From NCBI GenBank assembly GCA_050949645.1, contig JBMNGC010000001.1, positions 3,038,001 through 3,102,000 of the forward strand: DNA of 64,000 bases. Direction: 5' to 3'. The number at the start of each line of letters is the position of its first letter. Positions within the stretch are counted from its first letter, which is position 1. Origin of the DNA: RUG369 sp050949645 (GTDB lineage Bacteria > Planctomycetota > Planctomycetia > Pirellulales > Thermoguttaceae). The notes below the pieces were generated by a model. It made no database searches, was not told where the DNA came from, and saw nothing but the letters and a program-made list of their open reading frames with translations. The position numbers and the translations under genes were made by a program. Positions 52,458 through 59,793 of the stretch are shown here, one piece after another.

Positions 52458-52863
52458 TTTAACACTCCTGAATTGCGCGTCCGTCTATGCAAGCTGCGAC
52501 TCGATCTGAATGACGACACGCCGATGGCAATATCCGAAAAGTCGCTAAATTTTATAACGACTTATCTTGTGTAAAGCGTCTGGGCTATCCAGACGTTATT
52601 ATTGCGTTCAATGATATTGAACAACCCATATTCTCTATTTTTTACGTATGATGTAAAGCAAATTTTTGTAATATTAGCGCATAATCTTGCAAAAACGGGG
52701 CGTCTGTACTCATTATAACGATAAAAAAGGTTGCTCTTGCGCCCGAGAAAGAGAGTTCTTCGGTTCATCGTCGCTCGCGCGCTCGCGAGCGCGCGGTAGG
52801 CGCCGCGCGATGGGATTGTTTTTTATCCAGATTTCGGCGCGACGGTATGAGTTTTCTCGTCTC
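52458..52863. other. AT-rich intergenic region with a 20-base palindrome
   Basis: Together with the leader to 53099 this is a 642-base gap. From about 52545 to 52735 it is AT-rich with no gene seen. A perfect 20-base palindrome follows (CGCGCGCTCGCGAGCGCGCG, 52776-52795). It may separate two divergent promoters; it is too GC-rich for a typical operator and could be a cruciform-forming site. Confidence 0.45.
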
Positions 52864-52892
52864 TTGAAAAGGGATTTTGCGGCCGTTATAAT
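52864..52892 (+). promoter_or_regulatory. Near-consensus promoter of the AlbA_2-domain gene
   Basis: TTGAAA (52864-52869), a 17-base spacer and TATAAT (52887-52892). The 200-base leader contains a perfect hairpin GCGGACGG-CGG-CCGTCCGC (52931-52949). Confidence 0.7.
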
Positions 52893-53099
52893 CAGTTTTC
52901 GTCGGCGCGGAGGGGCGCCGCGCGTTTTGAGCGGACGGCGGCCGTCCGCGGGCGCAACGCAGCGGTTATTCGTTATTGGCCTCCGGCCGGCGAGAGGAAC
53001 GCTTGCGGACTCTTTGCAACGAACCGGTCGATTCTCCTCGATATGCTTGGCGCCATCAGTCGTTGCGGAATTTTTGCGCGGTCGGAGGCGCTCGTTAAG

Positions 53100-54515
53100 A
53101 TGTCGACAGCAGGAAGAAACGTAGAATGTCACCGCGAATTTAACGAGACGACGTTGCGATCGATCGTCGCTTACGCGAATACTTCCGGGGGACGCGTCTA
53201 CGTCGGAATCGATGAATTTGGTCGAACGTATGGAGTTAAGAACGCTCAAGAAATTGTAGAGCGCATAAGGTCGCTCACGCGGGAGCAGATTCGACCCGAC
53301 GCGAGCGCGTATGTCGAATGCCGAATAGAAAACCGCTCCGGTCGCGACGTGGTCGTTGCGACCGTTTTGCGCGGTTCGTCGCGACCATACTGGCTTGTGA
53401 GCAAAGGACTTTGTCCCTCCGGCGCGCTCGTCTCGGAGGACGGTCAAATCGTCGTTCCCTCCGAGCGAAAGTTTCGCGCGATGCTTGAGGAATCGGGGTC
53501 CGGATCCTTTGAACGCGCACGTTCGCGCGTCCAGAATCTGACCTTTGAGCAGGCGCTCAGAGTTTTTAACGACAAGAAGCTCCGTCTCACCGAGCCAAGA
53601 CTTTACGAACTGGGAATCGTCGACTCCGAAGGGACCAACACGAATCTTGCGCTTCTCCTCTCAGATCAATGTCCGGCGACGATCCGCTTTGCGACTTACT
53701 CGGGCGTTCGCGAGAATCAGCTCCTTGATCGTCTCGAATTCTCCGGCTCGATCCTTCGTCAGTTTCAAGAGGCGTTCGAGTTCCTCGACGTTCCCTCCGA
53801 GATATTTCGCGAGGCGCTTCTTAACGCGGTTATCCACCGCAATTATCGGACCGGCGATTTCACGCTCCTACGACGTTACAGCGACCGCGTCGAGATCGTT
53901 TCGCCTGGCGGCCTTCCTCGAGATCTGACGCTTTCTGACCTTGATCTTGGCGTCTGCGCGCCGCGTAACCCTCGACTTGCGCGTATTTTCGATCTCCTCG
54001 ACTACACGGAGTCGTGCGGAAGCGGCATGAGAAAGATACGAGAGGCCTACGCGGAGAGCGAGACGCCGCCAGAATTTGAAGCGACCGCGAATTACTTTAG
54101 AATAACGCTCTTCAATCCGCCGCGCGCACGGCGTGAAGCCGAGATCTCCGCTAAGCAAGTGATAGAAATTTTGCCGAGCGAGATTGAGGAGAAGTCCGCG
54201 TCCGTCGCGCAGCACGACGCTAAGACAGAAACGCCGCGCTCTCGACGTACGACGACGATTCGGGACGCGATGACCGTCGAATCGCCGATCCTTTCGCCGC
54301 CGACCGCGTCCATTCGCGTTGAGAAGCTCCTCTCCGACCGCGAGCGCCGCGCGCTTCGCATCCTTGAGGCGCGAGAAACGATGACGCGCGCGGATCTGGA
54401 ACATGAACTTCAGGTCGCGCCGGCCGCCGCGGCGGCGATCTTGCGGCGGCTCGTGAGCGCAGGTCGCGTCGTCCTATGCGGCGCCGGCTCAAATATCTGG
54501 TATCGCTTGCCTTAA
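53100..54515 (+). CDS. AlbA_2-domain/RecG-C-like ATP-binding regulator
   Basis: About 471 residues from the ATG at 53100 (GGAGG upstream at slightly long spacing); an ATG at 53043 adds 19 residues with no similarity. The N-terminal AlbA_2/Schlafen-type domain reads VECHREFNETTLRSIVAYAN, TSGGRVYVGIDEFGR. The middle part (PSEIFREALLNAVIHRNYRT, VEIVSPGGLPRDLT, ARNPRLARIF-like APRNPRLARIFDLL) matches the HATPase-like RecG C-terminal module. A winged-helix ends the protein (EARETMTRADLEHELQVAPA). The family is mostly annotated as putative transcriptional regulators or defence-associated proteins; no role is proven. The position beside palindromic leader sequence suggests autoregulation. Confidence 0.85.
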   Translation: MSTAGRNVECHREFNETTLRSIVAYANTSGGRVYVGIDEFGRTYGVKNAQEIVERIRSLTREQIRPDASAYVECRIENRSGRDVVVATVLRGSSRPYWLVSKGLCPSGALVSEDGQIVVPSERKFRAMLEESGSGSFERARSRVQNLTFEQALRVFNDKKLRLTEPRLYELGIVDSEGTNTNLALLLSDQCPATIRFATYSGVRENQLLDRLEFSGSILRQFQEAFEFLDVPSEIFREALLNAVIHRNYRTGDFTLLRRYSDRVEIVSPGGLPRDLTLSDLDLGVCAPRNPRLARIFDLLDYTESCGSGMRKIREAYAESETPPEFEATANYFRITLFNPPRARREAEISAKQVIEILPSEIEEKSASVAQHDAKTETPRSRRTTTIRDAMTVESPILSPPTASIRVEKLLSDRERRALRILEARETMTRADLEHELQVAPAAAAAILRRLVSAGRVVLCGAGSNIWYRLP

Positions 54516-54545
54516 GGCGCCAAGGTCGCGCTTTGGAACGACGCT

Positions 54546-55292
54546 CTAGTCGTGGATGATCGTGCCGACCTGTTCGCCGGCCGCCGCTCTCGCAAGGTTG
54601 CCGTCTTCTCGGAAGTTAAAGATCATGATCGGGAGATTGTGGCCCTGGCATTTCGCGAACGCCTGGAAATCCATGATCCCAAGTTTCTGTTTCAAAACTT
54701 CGTCGAATGTCAGTTCCGGATAGAAGACCGCGTTGGGATCCTTTTCCGGATCGGCGCTGTAGACTCCGCGGACCTTCGTCGCTTTGAAGATGACGTCGCA
54801 GTCGAGCTCGAGCGCGCGCTGCGCCGCCGCCGTATCCGTCGTGACAAAGGGACTGCCCGTACCGCCCGCGAGGATGACGACGCGTCCTTTCTCGAGATGC
54901 CGCCTTGCGCGTCGCCCGATGTAGGGTTCCGCGACCGCGTTCGCTTCGATCGCCGATGTGAGTCTCGCGGGCTGTCCAAGCGCTTCGATCGCGTCGAGGA
55001 GCGCGAGTCCGTTGATCACGGTCGCGAGCATGCCCATGTAGTGCGCGGTCGCTTCTTTGAGCGTATTCGCGCCGGTGGTCGCTTTAAACTGCGCGCCCCG
55101 AAGGATGTTGCCGCCGCCCATCACGACCGCGATCTGGACCCCCGTCTTTGCAATATCAACGATTTGGGCCGCGAGCGCGTTGACGGAATCCATCGAGATT
55201 CCACGTTGATTTGCAGGACAGAAGCTTTCGCCAGAAACCTTCAAAAGAATACGCTTGGGCTTGGAGAAGGAGAAAGGAGTCGATTCGGACAT
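54546..55292 (-). CDS. pyrH: UMP kinase
   Basis: 248 residues from the ATG at 55292, with GGAG upstream; an open frame continues 54 codons further without family similarity. The motifs are intact: RILLKVSGESF at the phosphate-binding start, VVMGGGNILRG, DTAAAQRALELDCDVIFKAT and KVRGVYSADPEKDP. The enzyme phosphorylates UMP to UDP in pyrimidine nucleotide synthesis and is hexameric. In many bacteria it lies in a tsf-pyrH-frr cluster; here frr and tsf are absent, and the next gene upstream on the strand is HU. It is convergent with the AlbA_2 gene (30 bases apart, no terminator). Confidence 0.95.
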   Translation of the reverse strand: MSESTPFSFSKPKRILLKVSGESFCPANQRGISMDSVNALAAQIVDIAKTGVQIAVVMGGGNILRGAQFKATTGANTLKEATAHYMGMLATVINGLALLDAIEALGQPARLTSAIEANAVAEPYIGRRARRHLEKGRVVILAGGTGSPFVTTDTAAAQRALELDCDVIFKATKVRGVYSADPEKDPNAVFYPELTFDEVLKQKLGIMDFQAFAKCQGHNLPIMIFNFREDGNLARAAAGEQVGTIIHD

Positions 55293-55649
55293 TGGAGAGC
55301 TCCGCGAGTTGCAAAAAGAGAGCGCGCCGTTCGTCGGGTCGTTCGTCTCCGCAGACGCGCCGACTTGTTCCGGCGAAGAGCGCACGAGTGGAACGCGTTG
55401 CAAGCGTCGAGGTCGTTCGTCGCTTGACCGGCGTCTATTTTGCGGATAATTCAAAAATCGTCAAGTAGAGCGCTCCTCGACTGCGCTGAACAAAAGAAAA
55501 TGTTCGTCATAAATCAAGTCATATTATGAAGATAAAGACTCGAAAGGAAGAGACGAAGAGAAAGAGCGAGCGTCGTTCCCCGGAACGACGCTCGCCGCGA
55601 TAGCGCGTCCTTAGCCTAGGGCGTATCGCACAGGTAATGTCGAGGCCGA
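55293..55649. other. Gap between HU and pyrH
   Basis: This 357-base gap holds the HU terminator and presumably the pyrH promoter. An AT-rich patch (about 55485-55545) on the minus strand includes TTGATT but no convincing -10. No gene is seen. Confidence 0.4.
55548..55595 (-). terminator. Terminator of the HU gene
   Basis: GCGAGCGTCGTTCC (55566-55579) and GGAACGACGCTCGC (55582-55595), a perfect 14-base inverted repeat, followed on the minus strand by TCTTTCTCTT. Confidence 0.85.
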
Positions 55650-56021
55650 TCACGCCATGTCCTTGAGCCCCTTCAGAGGCTTGACCTTGATCTTGTAGTG
55701 CGCGGGCTTGGCCGCACGATCGATCGTTTTGCCCGGATGGAACGGATCAGGAACGTTTTTCTGAGCAGGCTTGGCGGCGACGTACTGCTTTTCGATCTTG
55801 ATAAGACCAGGAAGCGTGAAGGTGGCGTCGTTGCTCGTCGCGAGGCTCTCGGCGATGACCTTAGAGAGCGTGTCGAGGACGGCGGAGACGTCTTTCTTCG
55901 TGAGTTCAGTAGATTCAGCGATTTGCTGGATGATCTGGGTCTTGGTCAACGGCTTGAAAGGCGCGGCGCTTTTGCAGCCCTTCTTGGCGGCGGGTTTCGA
56001 GGTTTTCTTTTCTTTAGCCAT
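55650..56021 (-). CDS. HU-family DNA-binding protein
   Basis: 123 residues, longer than a 90-residue HU. A Lys/Ala/Ser-rich start (AKEKKTSKPAAKKGCKSAAP) is followed by the dimerisation helices (LTKTQIIQQIAESTELTKKD, VSAVLDTLSKVIAESL) and FTLPGLIKIEKQYVAAKPA, where the DNA-binding arm would start. The canonical GRNP arm tip reads KNVPDPFHPGKTIDRAAKPA, so the arm is altered but keeps the conserved Pro. The protein compacts and bends DNA. TAAGGA lies upstream of the ATG. It is monocistronic with its own terminator. Confidence 0.88.
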   Translation of the reverse strand: MAKEKKTSKPAAKKGCKSAAPFKPLTKTQIIQQIAESTELTKKDVSAVLDTLSKVIAESLATSNDATFTLPGLIKIEKQYVAAKPAQKNVPDPFHPGKTIDRAAKPAHYKIKVKPLKGLKDMA

Positions 56022-56501
56022 AAGTAAAGTCCTTACCTGTTACGGGAGTAAAATTGAAACTCTCCTGAGATCATTGAAGCGAAGGGAGTCGCGCAGTCAA
56101 ACCAAAATAAACCGCTGGTCGCGCGCTCCTGATAAAAGGAGCCGTCCCTTCTGACGAAGATCCGATATAATTCCACAGTACGACCGTTGCCGGTTTGAGC
56201 ATGACCGAAGATTTAACAGAACGTCGACCGACTGGTTAAACAGCTTCTATGCGCGTTTCTCGCGAGAGAACGGCTCTTACTGATCTCAATGGAGTATTTG
56301 TATCGACTCGAAAATGCGGCGTCAACGCTAAATACAGGGTTTTGGCGAATTTTTGTCAAAAAATGAAGGTTTTTTCGAATCTTTTTCTTACAAAGCGGCT
56401 TTACGACCCTTTTTTGGGCGCAAAATGGGGGCGGACGACGACTTGAAGATCGCCATTTGATCTTGATTTCGGCCCAGATTTGTCGTGCGAAAGATCACCG
56501 T
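56022..56501. other. Long intergenic region, possibly transcribed
   Basis: A TATAAT at 56166-56171 and AT-rich sequence from about 56310 to 56400 are seen. A 65-codon frame (56249-56446) lacks a ribosome binding site and recognisable features. A plus-strand terminator ends the region at 56502-56524 although no plus-strand gene precedes it, so a small RNA or short message may lie here. Confidence 0.3.
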
Positions 56502-56524
56502 CGCGTTTCGAACGCGTTTTCTTT
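56502..56524 (+). terminator. Intrinsic terminator without a visible upstream gene
   Basis: CGCGTT-TCG-AACGCG (56502-56516) followed by TTTTCTTT on the plus strand. The nearest gene to the left (HU) lies on the other strand. Confidence 0.6.
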
Positions 56525-56533
56525 AGGGCTTGC

Positions 56534-56561
56534 TTTACAGAATTGCGATTGAGGCTACAAT
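56534..56561 (+). promoter_or_regulatory. Promoter of the paaK-like gene
   Basis: TTTACA (56534-56539), a 16-base spacer and TACAAT (56556-56561), about 98 bases before the ATG at 56659. Confidence 0.55.
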
Positions 56562-56658
56562 TTGACGGAATAGTTCCGCGTCCGTGCGGCGTGTGCGCTC
56601 TGGTTTCTTGCGCCGCGGCGCGCTCCCGTGACAGGCAGATAAACAAAGGTCGACGTAA

Positions 56659-57981
56659 ATGCATAAATACGCCATGAATTCGGCGGCAGACTTCATGCCG
56701 GTTGATAGACTTCGCGATATCCAGAATCGGAAATTCATGAAGCGCTTTCGATATACCTACGACAACGTCCGCTGGTATCGCGACCTCCTTGCCAGTCACA
56801 ACGTCGATCCGAACTCTATCCATTCGATCGACGATATTAGCAAGCTCCCCTTTATCGTCAAGACCGACCTCCGCGATACCTACCCTACCGGTATGCTCGC
56901 AGCGAACATGGAAGATATCGTCCGGTTCCATGGAAGCTCCGGCACGACGGGTAAGCCGATCGTTGTGCCCTATACTCGCGAGGACCTCGACGTCTGGGCG
57001 GAATGCATCGGTCGATGCCTCACCATGTTCGGCGTCGACGAGCACGACGTCTTGCAGGTTAGTTTCGGCTACGGACTCTTCTCGGGCGGGGTTGGTCTCC
57101 ACGACGGCGGTCAACATCGCGGCTGCGCGGTCGTGCCGGCGTCAGGAGGTAATACGGCGCGGCAACTCATGCTCATCAAAGACCTTGACGTGACCGTGAT
57201 CGCGTGCACCCCGAGCTACTTCCTGCATATCGTCGATACGGCGCGCAAGATCGGTTATAACTGGAAAGAGACGAAGCTTCGCGTCGGCATTTTCGGCGCG
57301 GAACCCTGGACCGAGGGGATGCGTCAGTTCATCGAAGACGAGACGGGTATCGTCGCGTACGACATTTACGGGCTCACGGAAATCTCTGGCCCTGGCGTTG
57401 GCGGCGACTGCTCCTGCCATGCGGGCATCCATATTTTTGAAGATCACTTTTACCCCGAGATCATCGACCCCGAGACCCTTGAACCCCTTCCAGACGGCGA
57501 AGAGGGCGAACTCGTCTTCACGACGCTCGACAAGACGGGCCTGCCGATGCTGCGCTATCGTACTCGCGACATGACGCGTCTCCTCCCGGAGCCTTGCGCG
57601 TGCGGTCGGACCTGTCGGCGCATCGGACGCATTTCGCACCGCTCCGACGACATGATGATTATCCGCGGCGTCAACGTCTTCCCCGGTCAGATTGAATCCG
57701 TCCTCACGGGTATCAACGGGGGCTTCCACCATTACCAGATTCATATCGACAAGAACGATTCGGGCCTTGCCACGATCGAGGTCAAATTCGAAGCGACTCC
57801 GGAAATGTACGAGGAATTCAAATCGGCGCCTGAGAAGCGCGACGAGCTCGCCAAAACCGTCGCCGACAAACTCCGACAGACGGTCGGCATCGGCTTCAAA
57901 ACAACCGTTGTGGACAGGGAGGAGATTCCTCGGAACGACGGCAAGTCGCAGCGCATCGTCGATCATCGCAAAAAGAACTGA
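56659..57981 (+). CDS. paaK: Phenylacetate-CoA ligase-like adenylate-forming enzyme
   Basis: 440 residues, the PaaK length. The ATP/AMP motif is HGSSGTTGKP (91-100), then IYGLTEISGPGVGGDCSCHA, and the C-terminal lid with RISHRSDDMMIIRGVNVFPG. It activates a carboxylic acid with ATP and CoA to acyl-CoA, AMP and PPi; phenylacetate is the family name-giver, but in anaerobic gut bacteria such enzymes often act on indole- or aryl-acetates. No other phenylacetate-degradation gene is adjacent. The next gene encodes a 3-hydroxyacyl-CoA dehydrogenase but is separated by a terminator. No clear Shine-Dalgarno is visible. Confidence 0.92.
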   Translation: MHKYAMNSAADFMPVDRLRDIQNRKFMKRFRYTYDNVRWYRDLLASHNVDPNSIHSIDDISKLPFIVKTDLRDTYPTGMLAANMEDIVRFHGSSGTTGKPIVVPYTREDLDVWAECIGRCLTMFGVDEHDVLQVSFGYGLFSGGVGLHDGGQHRGCAVVPASGGNTARQLMLIKDLDVTVIACTPSYFLHIVDTARKIGYNWKETKLRVGIFGAEPWTEGMRQFIEDETGIVAYDIYGLTEISGPGVGGDCSCHAGIHIFEDHFYPEIIDPETLEPLPDGEEGELVFTTLDKTGLPMLRYRTRDMTRLLPEPCACGRTCRRIGRISHRSDDMMIIRGVNVFPGQIESVLTGINGGFHHYQIHIDKNDSGLATIEVKFEATPEMYEEFKSAPEKRDELAKTVADKLRQTVGIGFKTTVVDREEIPRNDGKSQRIVDHRKKN

Positions 57982-58016
57982 TCGCAATGCGGTCGTCTTC
58001 TACCGTTAACGAAACG

Positions 58017-58052
58017 CCGTCGTTTTCCGTCAAGGGGGAACGACGGTTTTTT
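58017..58052 (+). terminator. Intrinsic terminator between paaK and the dehydrogenase gene
   Basis: CCGTCGTTTTCC pairs with GGGGAACGACGG (two G-T pairs), followed by six T residues, 36 bases after the paaK stop. Confidence 0.9.
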
Positions 58053-58077
58053 CCACCTGAACCTTAAGGTCGCGACG

Positions 58078-59577
58078 ATGAGGCAGCCGATATCCTTCTC
58101 CATGAACCCTTTTGAACCGATTATTCCCCTTCCCGAACTGACGCCTGACGAATACGTCAACTCCTTCGACGAAGCGTTTGAACTCGCGCCTTTGAAACCG
58201 AGGGGCGGACCGCGCGTCGCGGCGCTCCTTGAGCGTCGTGTCACCGACGCGCGTCGGCGATGGAGCGCGGCGGCGCCAGGAACGGAAAACGCGGCGCTTA
58301 ACTCCGTGCGCGAGCGCGGAGTTGGGATCGTCGGCGCCGGACTCATGGGAATTTCGATCGCGGCGGCGTTTGTCAACGCGGAGATTACGGTCCTCTCTTG
58401 CGATAAGATCGCCGTGGCGCGAGAGAATGCGCCCGGGAGAGTCGCGGAAGAGCTTGAGACGCTTCGTCGCAACCGCGTCGGAGTCGACGCGTCGAAGGAT
58501 AGGAAGTCCGAGGACCTGGTCGCGCAATATTTCCGAACGACGGACGCGCTCGCCGAAGTGGCGACGCTGCCCGTCGTTATCGAGGCGATCCCCGAAAAGA
58601 CGCGTCTCAAACAGGTTCTTTATCGCCAGTTGGAAGCGAACGCGAAGGCGAAACTCCCCCTCTTTACGAACACGTCGTCTCTGACGATCGAGGAGCTTTC
58701 GGCGACGCTCCCGCGCGAGGACGAGGACAAGCATACGAGCGCGTCAAGGTTGACGAGCTTTCACTTTTTTCACCCGGCGGCGAAGCGCCAGCCGGTCGAG
58801 ATTGCGGTCGGATCGTCGGCGACGCCCGAGACGATCGCGCAGGCGGTCGCGCTCACGCGGCTCATTGGCAAGAAACCGATGGTCGTCGGCGACGGGCCGG
58901 GCTTTCTCGTGAATCGCATTCTGCAAACGTACCTCAACGAGGCGCTCGTCGCGCTCGACGAGGGGAGCTCGCCCGCTGCGATCGAGAACGCGGCGCGACG
59001 CTTCGGGATGGAAGGAGCGCCGCTGAGAGTGATCGACGAAATCGGAGTCGACGTGACGATGCACTCGGGCGCCTCCTTCCTCAAAGCGTTCCCAGATCGC
59101 CTCGGCGTCTCGGAAATTCTGATGGAACTGGTGCGACGCGACTACCTTGGACGTAAAACGAAACATGGATTCTATCGCTATGCATCTCAATCGAGCTGGG
59201 CGGAGGACGCGACGCTCTCGCTGACGCGCGCGGAGATCGACGAGCTTCTCGGGCCGCGGAACTCCGCCGCGCCCGAAACGCCGGAGGAATTTCACACCGA
59301 AGAAGCGCTCGCGTTGCGCTTTGCCATCGCGATGTTTTTCGAGGCGTTTCGAATCGTCGAGGACGGGATTGTCGGTTCGCTGCGCGAGTCGGACGCGGCG
59401 CTTGTCGAAGCGCTAGGGTTTCCGGCGGAGAAGGGCGGAGTCTGCTATTGGGCGTTTTCGTTCGGGGTCGAAAAAATTCTTGCCGTCGCGAAGAAATTCG
59501 AGGTCCTTGGTCCGCGTTTTAAAGCGCCGGAACTCCTTATCGAGGTCGCGGCAAGACTCCGTAAGTCGACGTCTTGA
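58078..59577 (+). CDS. 3-Hydroxyacyl-CoA dehydrogenase
   Basis: 499 residues. An N-terminal region of about 75 residues precedes the NAD-binding motif GVGIVGAGLMGISIAAAF. The mid-part PVVIEAIPEKTRLKQVLYRQ, FTNTSSLTIEELS and FHFFHPAAKRQPVEI follows the family, except that the usual HFFNP is HFFHP, placing His where Asn is normal. GDGPGFLVNRILQTYLNEAL, and a C-terminal 3HCDH domain (RRDYLGRKTKHGFYRY) complete it. It oxidises 3-hydroxyacyl-CoA with NAD in beta-oxidation or the reverse in butyrate-type synthesis. There is no enoyl-CoA hydratase domain. AAGG lies about 10 bases before the ATG. Confidence 0.92.
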   Translation: MRQPISFSMNPFEPIIPLPELTPDEYVNSFDEAFELAPLKPRGGPRVAALLERRVTDARRRWSAAAPGTENAALNSVRERGVGIVGAGLMGISIAAAFVNAEITVLSCDKIAVARENAPGRVAEELETLRRNRVGVDASKDRKSEDLVAQYFRTTDALAEVATLPVVIEAIPEKTRLKQVLYRQLEANAKAKLPLFTNTSSLTIEELSATLPREDEDKHTSASRLTSFHFFHPAAKRQPVEIAVGSSATPETIAQAVALTRLIGKKPMVVGDGPGFLVNRILQTYLNEALVALDEGSSPAAIENAARRFGMEGAPLRVIDEIGVDVTMHSGASFLKAFPDRLGVSEILMELVRRDYLGRKTKHGFYRYASQSSWAEDATLSLTRAEIDELLGPRNSAAPETPEEFHTEEALALRFAIAMFFEAFRIVEDGIVGSLRESDAALVEALGFPAEKGGVCYWAFSFGVEKILAVAKKFEVLGPRFKAPELLIEVAARLRKSTS

Positions 59578-59793
59578 TTTTGACCGACGCGCCTTGTACA
59601 ATCGACGAACGGCGAGTCGTTGACCGCGGATATATTTGCGCGTCGCTAACGCTCGCCGACAGTCTGCGTCGATGAATCGGAACCTGATTCGGCGCCCAAC
59701 TTATAGAGACGCAACCGTTCGCGACACGCGAATCGCCGTCGTCGAAGCGACTGAAGCGCTTGTTGCGACAGCCGGCCAACCAATCAGTAAGTT

